DNA of 64,000 nt from Polytrichum commune (Eukaryota; Streptophyta; Polytrichopsida; Polytrichales; Polytrichaceae). The DNA lies in NCBI GenBank assembly GCA_950295325.1, contig OX485807.1, positions 45,808,796-45,872,795 of the forward strand, in the 5' to 3' direction. How positions within the stretch are numbered: position 1 is the first letter of the stretch; the number at the start of each line of letters is the position of its first letter. The notes below the pieces were generated by a model, which was not told the origin of the DNA, ran no database searches, and was given only the letters and a program-made list of their open reading frames with translations. Positions 49,734 through 61,568 of the stretch are shown here, piece by piece. A program made the position numbers and the translations under genes.

Positions 49734-50952
49734 TGCGACTTCAGTTGGGGAGGTGTTGACAGAATGTGGCAACACCTGATATTTTGGGGATTGACAATAA
49801 TGTGAATACATCACACAGGTGCCCCCCTCCTTGCACTTGTCACCGTGAATAGGCAGTGGCTAGGCATTGATGGTTGGATTCTCAAGCATAGCTGGACAGG
49901 AAGTCATAAGGGATTGGAAAGAAAAAAGCAGCAGCCTAGCAAATGCTCTGGTGACCACCTACGTGGGACTGTGTCGACTGGCTCAGGTTGCTGATGCTCA
50001 AGTCCAGTGATCCATGTGTATGCATTTAATGAGTGTTTTGGGGTGCATTTCACCTCTCTGCCATGCATGTATGTATGTCTGTAGTTGTTTATACAGGTAG
50101 ATAGAAAGAATTGAGAGCTGTTTAAGTTTAGAAGTCTTTTTTTGGAAATACCAGCAGCTCATTTTAGTTTAGTACCCTGGGCAGAAGTTGCGGCTTATCG
50201 TCCGTTGGAAAAGATTATTTTCCTGGTTGATAATGTGCAGTTGCATCATATTGGCATGTTTTATGTACTGTGTATGGTCCATCTTCATTTGCAGCAAGAA
50301 GGCACACATAATGGTAGGTTACCGAACTTTTCCTGATAGCAGAGTTGCTTAGTAGCTTGAAGTTGTACCTGGATTGTCTGCTCATCATAATGGGATGATG
50401 ACAGGAAAGGTTAGGTTAAACTTATTGATTAGAAAACAAGTTTTGGGGCAAGGTTTCGTTCTAATTATTGTTTTCGATTTTTAGTACCAATGAGCATTCT
50501 GGAAAGCTTTTGGAAATGCTGTGCAAAAATAGTGTACTGGGAACTTTCAAACCGAAAGCTATATGAAGCTAGCTGACATCCCAATAACAACAGTTTTGTT
50601 CTGTGAATTTGTATTAAGGAAACAATGGAGCCACTATTGATTTCACATGAACAAAAGTGAAGAGCCACTGGTAAATCTTAGTTTCAGTAAAGCAAACCCT
50701 TCACCAAAGTATTGAGCCACTATTTTTGAAAGTGACACCTGTATTTCATCCTTGAAAGTGTCAACAAGTGAGTGTTGATTGTGCATTAAGTAAACCAAAG
50801 ATAAAAGCCACTAATCATATGCAGCATTAAATATGAAATAGCACCAAATTAGTCAATCATAGTGGGCAGTGTATAAAGATGGTTTTAGAGTGGTTTAAGA
50901 ATGGTCTAAAAGTACCACCAGTTTTGGTTGATCATGGTGGTTAACCTTGGAT
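49734..50952. other. RAB5 3' UTR and intergenic DNA
   Basis: The 3' UTR probably runs a few hundred bases past 49733, including TGTATGTATGTCTGTA near 50070. No further gene or repeat with clear ends is visible. Confidence 0.4.
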
Positions 50953-51145
50953 CTACACTGTTTTGTCTAATGTGTGTTTACCATTTGGAGTTAATGCCGG
51001 CAAATTGTTTTTTGCCAACTAAGAAATCATAATATGCGGTGTGCATACTAACCACTTATGTTATTTGAGTTTAAAATGATGCTTTCGGAAAATGTTATAG
51101 CAATGTGGTTTTCACTTAATAATCCAAAATTGGTAGACCCTTTGT
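50953..51145. mobile_element. MITE family G, partial copy
   Basis: Starts CTACACTGTTTTGTC, with TTTACCATTTGGAGTTAATG like the family's sub-terminal block. The right terminus has decayed. Confidence 0.5.
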
Positions 51146-51324
51146 GACACCAAAAGATCCAATGCAGAAGTGCATTTTGATGATTTATAGCAGTTGCTAA
51201 TGTTATATTTCCAAACATTTTTTGACAAGAGTATGTTTTGACCTATTTACTAACCCAAGATAACTTTCTTGAATTTAAGGTAAGTAACTGAGTCAGGCAC
51301 ATTCCTTATCTTACTGATCAATTT

Positions 51325-51510
51325 TCTTCTTCTTTTTTATTTTTTTATTTTTAATAATTTTATATAGAACACAAGAGGTGCTTTCGATCACCTGGCTAGT
51401 TTTCTCTCAAGTAGAGAGATGATTTCACAGCAGGGAATGGAACCGCCAACCACTCCATTCGGTTTGGGTACCTCTCCACTATTATCCGGTAGTTTAGGGT
51501 CATCTTGGAC
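51325..51510 (-). mobile_element. tRNA-derived SINE, copy 2
   Basis: On the minus strand it begins GTCCAAGATGACCCTAAACT, then TAGTGGAGAGGTACCC (A-box-like), then GGTTCCATTCC (B-box, one mismatch, complement of 51434-51444), and ends in an A-rich tail. It is diverged from copy 1 but colinear throughout. Confidence 0.75.
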
Positions 51511-52528
51511 AGTTATCATTCTCGCTTCAACACAAACCTTGTCCCTTCTAGGCTTTGGAAGCCCCAACCCTAAATTTGGAGTATTACACTAGTTATCCCA
51601 ATTAGTGCGAGTCATACTAATTCTTGAAACACACACTATTTTGCCAAGTCTCAAAGTTAGTGAGGATTGAACTTTTAACCGAGTGGTACTAAATTCATGA
51701 ATACATGCTCATTTACCATACATTCAAGAAAATTAGTGTGTGCTATAAGGTGCTTGCAAGGTGATTAAAAAAAATAATGTGCAGACATGATTACATAATG
51801 CCAATACGAGTAGTGCTGAGACTTCTAGTGAATAGTGTTGTTATGAATAATATTTTCAATGGGTAATGTTGGGATCTTTTGGTGGCACTCACTTCACAGT
51901 GTAAAGAAATTTAGTATCACCTTCACTAATTTCCAACAGGCACTATTAGCCCCTCCCTCACTAACTGGGGTGATTAGTGTAGCCAATAAACATTTCACCA
52001 ACAATTTGTGAAGTTTTTGGCAAGGAGGTTCAGTTGTGAGATGTAATGGAAAATCGTAGTAGAAACATTGCAACCCACAAATAGAGTGCTCAATACACAC
52101 AACATAAATGAGTGAAGCCTTAGACATGAAAGGCAATACATAAATTTGACATGTATTGTGGCATTGACTGTCGAAATTGAGTTTATTTGAGCCACATTTA
52201 AGCCAAATTTATGTGGTGTCTCTACTAAATTGTGCACCTAAATTTGAGTGGTATATGGCAAGACATGGAGTCAAGAACCAACACCAAATAGACACACTAA
52301 TTCTTCACCCACACTAATAAGACATTTTAGTGTACCTTTACTTTCATCTAGCATTTTGTGCAAGTTAGCATTGGATAATGAATTTTGGTGCCCTTCCTCA
52401 AGACTAGGAGTACTAGGGTTGTGTATGCAAAATGGTTGAACAGATATTCCAAATTATTGTACCGGTGCCCTTTTTATTTCTTAAATTGTTGGAGACTCTT
52501 TTGTTTTCTTTACACATCAACCATTTGG
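51511..52528. other. Intergenic, no gene seen
   Basis: Open frames are under 85 codons on both strands, with no recognisable product. TTAGTG-rich phrases resemble the family H/R2 vocabulary but have no definable ends. Confidence 0.4.
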
Positions 52529-53218
52529 ACCAATGTTGGCCTTGTATCATCTTTGTTTGACACCATTCGGTATCTATAATGAGGATTTCATAATTTTGGG
52601 TACCACTAGGGTATGGGTGCTTGACATTTTTCATGTTTTTGTTACCATATGGGTGTATATACATGCAAGAACTTTTATACCTAGGCAAATTCCTCCTAGT
52701 ACACTCTAAACTCCACAATATCACGCTTGTGACAACCAAAGTGCACGTGATATTGTGTTAACATGGATTAGTGTAGCATTATGAAATAACACAAAGTCAA
52801 CATTGCAATAATGACAATAATTACAATAATGACAACATGATGCGTGCAGTAGTATGTTGAATTCTTTGGTGGATCATTTTAATGTCAAAACCCATGATTT
52901 ATGAGAGGAAATCGTGACAACAAGGAGTGAGATTTGAACTAAGAACATCCATTTCTTAAAGTTTGGGGATATAAGAGAGGTAGTGACATTAAGGAGGTTG
53001 ATACTATAGAGTTTAGAGCATATCAATATGGTCTAGAATGGTATTGACCTAAATAGTAACTCGGGTATACAAAGGATTTTCACCTCAACATAACCACCAA
53101 ATATCAACATTTGACTGGTATTACAATTTTGATATCCATGGATAGGTTCTTTTGATGCCATTATTGATGTTGAATATTGATTCCATGCAATTTTCATGTA
53201 TACTAGACCGACAATGGT
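52529..53218 (+). mobile_element. MITE family E interrupted by a second MITE
   Basis: Left part 52529-52701 (CCAATGTTGGCCTTGTATCA...CTAGTA) and right part 53021-53218 (TATCAATATGG...AGACCGACAATGG) together make one family E element. The break is filled by the 52702-53020 element. Confidence 0.8.
52702..53020 (+). mobile_element. MITE family F with TA target duplication, nested in family E
   Basis: 319 bp with ends CACTCTAAACTCCACAATAT and GTTTAGAGCA (complement TGCTCTAAACTCTATAGTAT). TA lies at 52700-52701 and 53021-53022. Taking it out gives CTAGTATCAATATGG, matching intact family E copies (CTAGTATCAACATGG at 59930-59945, complement order considered). A relative lies at 26714-27049. Confidence 0.88.
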
Positions 53219-53599
53219 TTGGATTCCGTTGTAAATTGTGCAGGGATGGATTGTTCTAGCTCCGCAGAAAGGTGTAGTACATTGCAACGCGAGAATGAAT
53301 TTTACTTGAATTTACCATACACTTGAACTTGCAAAATTTTGTTTCTTGTTCATCCAACTTAAGAATCCTAAAAATAATACGCAGCCTTGAGGTTACTATT
53401 TTTGGCTAATTTGACACCGAAATTAGCTCTAAAGACTCCAAATTAGTCTAGTTCAAGTTATTTGAGATGAGTCGGGGCCATTTTTTTATTAAAAAAAATG
53501 TTGGATAGATGAGAGGTGCGCTTGTTTGCGATATTGTAATTCCCTCTATCCCAGGAACATAGGCAAAGAATTTCTCATCCAAGGAATTGAGGTAGGTAA

Positions 53600-53990
53600 T
53601 CTAAGTAACTTGGACTTTGGAATCTGTAAAAAGAAAGCTCCTACTAAGGTACGTGGGTGTTAATTGGTTTGTTTTTCATGTTCTTCAACTTCTACCAATT
53701 AGATTTACGCAACAAAACTCGTGTTGCATTAGCAAATCTACGATGAATCATCTACAAAAACCGACTCGAGATTGGACCTACCTTGATTTACGTATGGTTA
53801 TTGGAAGTGCATGTTTGGTGGATTTCTTAAGTGGATTCATTAGCCCTCCCAATTATGTTCACTATTGAGTGTAGAATAACAATTAATATTTGAAGACATA
53901 GTCCAATCTCTTTTTAAAATGTTTCTTTATGATGTTTTCAGTTTGATCATCACCAAACCATATACAAATCAAATCTAGACCCAAATCAAA
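53600..53990 (-). repeat. Dispersed repeat R4, inverted copy
   Basis: AAAACTCGTGTTGCATTAGC, GGAAGTGCATGTTTG and ACATAGTCCAATCTCTTTTT are reverse complements of the R4 landmarks at 23140-23535. Confidence 0.5.
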
Positions 53991-55009
53991 TCTAGACCCA
54001 AATCAAATCTAGGGGTCCGATGAAGAAAATGAGCCACTGAAGACCCATTTGCCTTAGCAGCAGACACTTTTAAAATAACAATCTTATGAGTAGATCACCC
54101 CATGCTCCTGAATGCAAATTAGACCGTGACAATTAATATGTGAATGAGTGAACAAGGAATGGGACTGCAAGAAATGTGACTCACAATGCTCGCAGTCACT
54201 TTCCTTGTTCACCAAAAATGTTTTGAGCAAACTAGCTAGACACTTTCGTACATACATGGATTGCACCTAGTCCCTTCTTTATGGGCAGGAACATTTACAT
54301 AACATTTGTTGAACTTGATCCACTGATCTAATTATTGGTAGGGCGGCAAGAGGATATTCTAGTAAAAACTGTTTAATTAGAGAAACCAGGAAAAACAATG
54401 TATGCAAGCATTCCATCACAGAATTCATCTTCCTGCAACCCTGCCTGCAATGTTGTTGGAAGTCAAAGAGTCTAAGGTAGCTGAATCCCAAAGGTCTCAA
54501 GTGTACTTCTACATTCTGAATGAGTACATGAACCACCAAGTGATTGGCGTTCTAGTATCTTGACACGAAGTGTCAAGAGACTTCAAGTGTAACCTACATA
54601 GGAATAAAAGGGGCTCCGGGCTGAGATGAAGCTCAGCAGCTTATGTGACTTCCTTCTTTAATTAATGTTGGGTGGAGACTCTCTCTCTCTCTCCATTGAC
54701 AGTATTGTTTTTGCAGATGTCAGTTCATCTCACTTAATCCAGGCACCATATCTCCTGGTGTCCTTGTACACATGCAAGTGAACATACTTCTTAGAAGTCA
54801 AAACAACTGTTTGCAAATCGGGCTCCATGCTACCATTCTTCTTCTTCTTCTTCTTCTGATGATGATGATGATGAGAAACCTGACAATTATAATTGTCAAT
54901 GAGAGGGTGGAAATAGAAGAGTTACCAAGAAAGAGGCGTTCCCCGCTATTGTCTCTGCAACCACACGATCAGCTCGTCACACCACTCTAAGGTTGATAGG
55001 TCTTAAGTG
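53991..55009. other. Intergenic with (TTC)n(TGA)n microsatellite
   Basis: Adjacent TTC (about 54836-54856) and TGA (54857-54873) runs, plus (CT)n at 54680-54692. The short palindrome TCTTGACACGAAGTGTCAAGA is at 54557-54577. A minus frame at 54279-54539 (86 codons) is unrecognised. Confidence 0.45.
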
Positions 55010-55345
55010 GAATGTTTTTTCAATCGGATCCCTATATTTGATTGGTATGCGGTTTAGTGAGGATCAAAGAGCATACATCATAAAGACACATGTTTAAAAG
55101 AGATTGGACTACGTCTTCAAATATTAATAGCTACTCTACACTCAATAGTAAACACAATTGGAAAGATTTATGTATCTAGTTATGAAATCAACAGACATGC
55201 ACTTCCAATAATCATAACTAAAACAAAGGAAGTTCAATTTTCCATCTGATTTTTGCATACGTTTTACTGTAGATAAGTGCTAATACAACACGAGTTTTGT
55301 TGTGAAGATCTAATCAGTAGAAGTTGAGAAACGAACCAAATAACA
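55010..55345 (+). repeat. Dispersed repeat R4 copy
   Basis: Contains AAAAGAGATTGGACTACGTC, GCACTTCCAATAATCATAAC and GCTAATACAACACGAGTTTT. Confidence 0.5.
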
Positions 55346-55850
55346 CCCACATACCTTACATATTGCATCTCCAGAAACTCGTAACTACACAACTAGTAGC
55401 TTCTCTTGTGAATGTTCTGAGTCTTGTTAGTCCCAGGGAGAGAGACAACAGTTGGGTGGGAAACCAAAAATTCAAACTAAGTTCTAGATTATCCCTATTG
55501 CCAGCTCATCCTATTCTACTGTTGAATGGGTCCTCTTAAAAGCTGAGGTGGCAACACCTAACTAAATACACCATGTCAACCTTATATTGCAATAAATTGT
55601 CAATCAAAGCTGTTAATCAATTAGTACGAGAATCCCAATCACTGCTTTTGATCATGGTGTTGTTTGCAGAGACAATAGAGTGTAGCGTGTCTTTCTTAAG
55701 ATTGCTTCTAATTCCTTCCTCTTATCAAGAATTTGTAATTTCCTAATTCTTTTGGTCACCTAGTGCTCGACATGTGCGCAGAAATTGTATTAGAGAAAAC
55801 ATTAGACGGTTAATTTAGTTAGACGACTCTAGTTGCTCTAGCCACTTGAG

Positions 55851-56157
55851 CACTACACAAAATATGATATTTAGTGTTAGATACACTAAATACGAACACT
55901 ACACTAAATATCACTAACCCTATGAAAGTAAGTAACATTAAATGTAAACTCAAACACTAAATATCATCTATGGTAATATGTGAAAGTTACATGCACGAAT
56001 TTAGTGTTTAGTAGGAAAGAGGTGGCAACAAGGAAGGCGGCGGCGGCGCATTTATATCTAACACTAATTATCAAAGAATTGAAAATTAATGTTGAGCAGA
56101 GTAGGGTGGTAAAACACTAAATCTAATCAAACACTAAATATCATATTTGGTGTACTG
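55851..56157. mobile_element. MITE family H, CACTA-like ends
   Basis: Starts CACTACACAAAATATGATAT; the complement of its right end reads CAGTACACCAAATATGATAT. TTTAGTGT repeats fill both sub-terminal regions. The CACTAC terminus suggests a CACTA-derived element; no duplication is clear. Contains a short GGCGGCGGCGGC run at about 56036-56047. Confidence 0.6.
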
Positions 56158-57059
56158 CTCTCCTGAATCAAATTTTGCTCAATGTGTTGTTGAAAGTATC
56201 TTTCTCGTAGGGATATGAACCATGTGCGATGAAAAGTATGTTCAGGGGGCTATGAAGTAATGTGCATAATCATGGGTTGTTTCATATATTGATGAATTTT
56301 TTGGAATATATTCAATGAGTTTATAAAATAAATTTATGATTTTTTTTAATAATACCCTATATTTGTGTTAAGAAAAAATTTATAAGTTTTACTCCGCAGA
56401 ATTTTATTCCACCTTATGTTTTTAGCATGCGGTTCGACTTAATATCTTAAAAAGAGTGAGCCCCAAAGAGTTAACATCACCATCTGAATGAGCACGAGAA
56501 CCTATTATATATGAGCTGGAACATAAACTAGCTACCTAAGTATCTTATCATGTGGTAGTTGGTACTATAAGATCAATCTAAGGTAAGTAGGTCTTAAACG
56601 GACGCGGTTCTCTTGGCACCCACTTCTCATAGCATATGATACACACAATTACTGAGACTTGATGAGTAGCAAATCCAAATTGTGCGCGTAGCCACTTTCC
56701 TCATATTTTCAAAGGTCATATGAATATCTTATGCATTGTCAAAGTAAAGAACCTTTGAGTTACTAAGTGATCATATAGTTCCCTCAATTATGTTGACAAT
56801 TGCGTCTAAATTAGTTTGGGCCTAGAATAAATTTTAAGCATGTAGTCCAATTTGTTACCAACCCATATCTTTTTGGTGTTCATTCTTAGATTCACACTCA
56901 ACCATACACCACTCAAATCTATATGTTCGTTTAAGATCATACACTCCATAATGCACATCTAAGACAAAGAAAAAGGATTGTCAATGTGTTTTACATTGAT
57001 ATGTGATGTCCATTCGCCAACTCCATTCCATGCCTGCACGATCATGGTATTAGAGTTGG
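56158..57059. other. Intergenic, no gene seen
   Basis: AT-rich. 56560-56960 weakly matches the R4 repeat in inverted orientation. Nothing coding is recognised. Confidence 0.4.
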
Positions 57060-57135
57060 TTTAATGCTTGTATTAATAGGTGAACCCTGGGTTAGTTGTT
57101 AGTTTATATATTAGTGTTATAGAATGTGTTTATCG

Positions 57136-57860
57136 TTATAGTTTTGTGTGAAGGGTGTTGTGTAAGGGTTTTGTTCTAGTGGGATTGGGGCTTGTTGTTT
57201 TTTCTAGTTTCGTTTTGTGTATGAGATATCGGACAAATATTTGGGAGAAGGTTTCCATTAGTTTGTGGATTTTGGAGTTGGGGATTTTGAGTTCTTTGAG
57301 GTTATGAATGGTTGTTTTATGTATTCCTCCTCTGAAGCATGTTGTGTTGATAACGAGGGGTTTGACTCTTCACCCTTGTGTTGTCGGTAGGGATTGAAGT
57401 ATGCCATACTTTTCAAGTTTTTTAGTTAGTGCTTCTTGTGGGAATTTATCATTGCAACATGTGAATTCCAAGAATTGTACTATGAGGTTTGGGTTTGGTG
57501 AAAAGGGGGTTTTGTTGTTGGCGGGGTTCCTAGGATGCATAGTATGTATGAGCGGAGTCTTGCACGGCATTTGCAACGGGAGAGGGAGCATGTGCATGGG
57601 AGGAGCCACGAGGGGATGGTGTTGTCTTGTGTTCTTTCTTTGTATTCCCTCCATTAATGATTATAAGGCATTGAGTTGTGGGGTGGGCAAGGAGTGTGTT
57701 GGCGAGTGCGTGTACTGTCTTGTTATGTCTATTGGTGCAGAGATTATTTATATGTTTGTTTGTGCAACGGGATAGTATGTGCAGAGAATCAGAGGCCCTG
57801 CATAGGTATGCATCTTGAAATCTGCAGTCTTCCAGGTCTTGCAAAAATGAGTGGCAAAAT
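57136..57860 (-). pseudogene. Relic of a LINE C-terminus (zinc knuckle plus restriction-like endonuclease)
   Basis: Three minus-strand frames join end to end. 57844 to about 57650 reads CRASDSLHILSRCTNKHINN followed by CTNRHNKTVHALANTLL (Cys/His knuckle and an RHN motif). A second frame reads DNTIPSWLLPC.CSLSRCKCRARL near 57620-57560. A third (about 57500 to 57136) reads NLIVQFLEFTCCNDKFPQEA, LTKKLEKYGILQSL and GGIHKTTIHNLKELKIPNSK, ending TAA at 57136-57138. The order knuckle, RHN, catalytic PD position, D/E...K..KY matches the C-terminus of R2-superfamily LINEs. It is dead: two frame changes and an in-frame TGA at 57370-57372. The expected PD appears to be SY. No reverse transcriptase part was recognised upstream. 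Confidence 0.5.
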
Positions 57861-59087
57861 TCAGGAGGTTCAATTTGTATTCACAGATGCGACCTGCGGT
57901 TGCACCCAAAGTAGAAGCTGTATGTATACATAGCAAAACGAGTTGTATGTGATTGCATGTCTTGGATGCAGACCCAGAAACCAACATTTCTGTCGACAAA
58001 AATGATATTTATTTTGACAGATGCATATCATTCACATAGGTCAGCAAACATCCAAGTGACAACTCTTTGAGTATACAGTGCACTTAAATTGAAGTATTCT
58101 CAGCCCTTTCCTGCATTTGTTTGCATCAATCTTTGCTCATTTGGTTGCATCTCGAGGAATCACAAAATTGCTTGGCATCTAAATAACTACTTGAATGTTC
58201 ATTCAAGCACTTTGAGCAGATGGACAGCAAGGAGTGTCCAGCCGAAGTGTCCACAAGATCTGACAGTCTTGTCTTGTCCAGATGACATTAATAATCTCCG
58301 TCATAACCAGAGTCCATTGCCTCACACAGCAGGCCTGCTTTTTACTAATCAATCTTCATCCCTCACAGAATGATAAAACAAGGAGTGTGGGAGAAGAACT
58401 CCAATTGCTTAGTACCTAATGGAAGAAGATGGGATTGAAATTAACAACACTAGTGCACCCCTTGTTCTACATCGGTCTGTATCAAAGCGCATGCCAAAGG
58501 TCCTCTCCAGGCAACTATTTCACAACTTTTTGTGAAGAAATTGATGATTGCAGCTGCAATCAAAAGAGAATTAACGTTGCAATTTCGCAAAGTACACTCA
58601 CTTGCATGAGGACCAAGGATACCGGGCAACAGAGGGCCAGGATAAAGTAAGTAGACCAACAGTCCTTCGTCACAAGTCTCAAGCAAGCAACACTTTTCTT
58701 TGAAAAGATTAGTCCAAAGCTTACACTCTAAAGCCTTAATCCCTGAAATAAAGTAAATGAAATCTATCTATCCACCTCTTCAGTTATAGTGAGCATACAG
58801 GTGCAACTTATTGGTCAAAAAATGAGAAGGACAAGATGAACCTTCAAAGTGAAACAAAGGACTTCAAATTGTGGAACTTGATATAAAAACATTAGAACAT
58901 TCCTTAAATTACTTCCAAATATACATGCTTGAAAAGCAGGGGTAAGAGAATCAAAGAGTAGATTCCAGAAATTAATAGGAGGTTCAAGTGTACAGAAATG
59001 TAGCCAAATTGTTGGAAGTTGGTGTTGACTCTGTAAAACTAATTCCCAATTGTGTCCAAGTAGACTGCATGTTGATGCACTTGCATT
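57861..59087. other. Intergenic / 3' flank of the minus-strand gene
   Basis: Positions 57861-58000 may hold more of the decayed LINE (minus frame with CKTWKTADFKMHTYAG). The rest has no recognisable feature; the 3' UTR of the 59088-61552 gene probably covers part of 58700-59087. Confidence 0.35.
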
Positions 59088-61552
59088 TTAGCGCTTACCC
59101 TTTTTCTTACCACCCTTTTTCTTACTCTTACCTTTCTTCTTTGCCTTGCCAGCTCCACCTTTAGCCTTACTACTACCTTCATTGTTGAAGAACGCATCAC
59201 CAGATCCTTTTCCTTTTCTAGACGATCTTTCCTTTGGTGCTGCTGACGGGGGTGTCACAAACAATATTCCATTCTTGAACTTGCCCTCAGATGCTTGAAG
59301 GCCTCGTTCTTCAGGTTTTCGTTGTAAACGCGGTTTCTTCTCTGCATTCATTTTTTTCACTGAGCGCATGCCTGAAGCAATGTCCTGTAAAGTAGCCCAA
59401 AAACGCGTTTTGAATGGTAAGAACCAGTGTTGGTCTGATGTGTAGGTAAATGCATGGTATCAATAATCAACATCAATAGTGGTGTCAAAGAACCTATATG
59501 TGGGTCGTCAAAATTTGTAATACCAGTGAAATATTGATATGTGGTGGACATCTCAAGGTGAGAGAATCTTTGCATATTTGAGTTACTTTTTGAGTCAACA
59601 CCATTCTAGTCCATATTGATACTAGGGATATTTTACTTGGGTAATGATGGTTCGTACATGGTGTATAGACCTGAATGGTATTAAAAACAAAAATACCATC
59701 AAACATCTATACCCTACTCGCATCAAAAAAATGTGAAATCCTTGCATAGATACCCAAATTGTATCAAGACAAGACAATACCGGTCCAAACACTGGTGAGG
59801 ACCAACGTTGGACCAGTATGCATGTCAATGCATGGTATCAATCCACAACATCAATTATGGTATCAGAAAAACTACTTGATTGGAACCTTTGTATACCTGA
59901 GGTATTATTTGGGTCAGTACCATCCTAATACCATGTTGATACTAGGGTAATTTACCTATGTATGAAGGTTTTTGGATGGTGTGTAGACCCTAATGGTATC
60001 AAAAACAAAATTAACCTCAAATAACCGTACCCTACTTGTATCAATACAATGTAAAATCCTCATTACATATAGCTAGTGGTATACAAAACAAGTGATACAA
60101 GTCCAACACTGGTAAACGACATCTTGATGGAAAGTGGAAGGTGAAGCCTTGTAACCCAGCTGAAAAACCATATCACCACCATTATTGCCATCATTGATGG
60201 CTTAAAAATGTAAGCCTTGGACTAATCTTTTCAAAGTAAAGGGGGAAGGGGGTTGTTCTTACGTCTTGGCGTTTTTGCTCCTCTGCCTGTTCACGTTTTC
60301 TTTTCATTCCTAAGCCCACTGAAATGGGCATCTTGAAACTTTTCATTACCTGGTCCAGGAAACACAGTCCACAAAAGCCTTACATTGCCATAATTTCTAA
60401 AATCTAGACGGTCATTAATACTTTATGCCATCTCAGAAAAGAGCCTTCTAATCTTTAATTTCAACTCACAATATTCTTGCTGTAAGAACAGAGGATGGTA
60501 CAGATCAAGCAGGCTATGAAAAGGAATAACAGTTCAAGGACAATGACAAAAATGAGTCAAATTAAATGAATGGCAAAAGAGAGGTCAGCCAACCTTTCCT
60601 CCCAAAGCCACCACTTTTGCATTTTCCAATTTCTTACGGTCCTTCCAGTCCAATGTCGACGTTCCTGAAGTTATAACAAAGTTAAACATTATGAGTCAGC
60701 CTCCCACATGTACTATGAAACCCTCCAGATGCAAGGTAAATAAATAAATTTGCATAACTAATCACAGTATGCATATCTTGCATCTCTACTTACGGGCATT
60801 GAGGGTGCGCACACATTTTGACACTCTTGTCTTTGACTTGTAGCCATGACCAGTAGAATCCTTAAAAAAAAATAGTCTACACTACATAGATTGCAACATC
60901 AGCGGAGACAATCATTGATAGAGAGCAATTCAGACTAACCTAGTTCCTCCACTTCCTTGAGTATACTTTTGAATTCTGCTGTTTGAGACATCTTATCATC
61001 ATCATCAAGCTTCACTCTCCTTGGACCTGCGTCTGCCAAGACATCTGATGCTCTTGGCGACTGCAATCAAAATCCCAGGAAGGGAGAAACCCCAATTCAA
61101 TCAGACTTCACCACGTAATCTATGCATGCAGTAAACCCCATAACACTTTCGGGGCCGATTTGGGCATCTCATACATAGGGTATTTTGAAGTTGTACAATG
61201 TGGATATACATTGTGATTTCTTGGTGGATAGTGATAGCTTTTGTCTTGAAAGGTTCACTTTCTTGAGACCTACATAAAATAACTTGGAATTCTTTTTATG
61301 AATGTTTTATAACATCATCCAGTATAAAAAGAGGGTACACAATTGCTAAATGCGTTTAGGGGTTAATCACAAAAAAATTCATATCCAGAGTTGAAACATG
61401 CCCCAACAACAAAAGTTTACCATGAAAAGCTTCCATTCTTGAAATCTCGGCTTGCTGCTATGACTCCGGGAAGCTCCACTGCCGTCGACAATAACTGGGG
61501 CTTGATTAGGAACTACTGTTGTCACATTTTTGGCCCCCTTTTTCGTCCCCAT
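59088..61552 (-). CDS. Basic lysine-rich protein, DUF4602 (C1orf131/Faf1)-like
   Basis: Five coding exons on the minus strand: 61552-61421, 61060-60940, 60664-60594, 60349-60263, 59384-59088; all junctions are GT-AG and in phase, 235 codons. It starts MGTKKGAKNV; an acidic patch KLDDDDKMSQ precedes EFKSILKEVEELG; the core is TSTLDWKDRKKLENAKVVAL and GGKVMKSFKMPISVGLGMKR; then ERGLQASEGKFKNGILFV; the tail is nearly all Lys/Gly. The block order (EVEELG.., KVVALGGK, FKNGIL near the end) is what I recall for DUF4602 proteins: human C1orf131 and yeast Faf1 are small-subunit processome factors in 18S rRNA maturation. The lysine tail suits nucleolar location. Telo-boxes upstream support a ribosome-biogenesis role. 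Family assignment is from recall. Confidence 0.75.
59424..59795 (-). mobile_element. MITE family E in the last intron of the DUF4602-like gene
   Basis: Starts CCAGTGTTGGTCTGATGTG and ends CGGTCCAAACACTGG. The interior matches 921-1287 reversed. Six bases separate it from the next copy. Confidence 0.78.
59802..60112 (-). mobile_element. MITE family E, second copy back to back
   Basis: Starts CCAACGTTGGACCAGTATG and ends AAGTCCAACACTGG, same orientation as its neighbour. The two copies are clearly diverged, so this is separate insertion rather than recent duplication. Confidence 0.78.
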
Positions 61553-61568
61553 CGTTATCTCAACTCAC

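Noticed and set aside
57401-57775. 124-codon plus-strand open frame, Cys/Gly-rich
   Set aside because: It is the antisense shadow of the decayed LINE reading frame on the minus strand, which has the recognisable motifs.
60795-60862. Extra exon (DSTGHGYKSKTRVSK...) in the DUF4602-like gene
   Set aside because: Phase does not fit the preceding exon, and skipping it restores a colinear protein; kept only as a possible poison exon.
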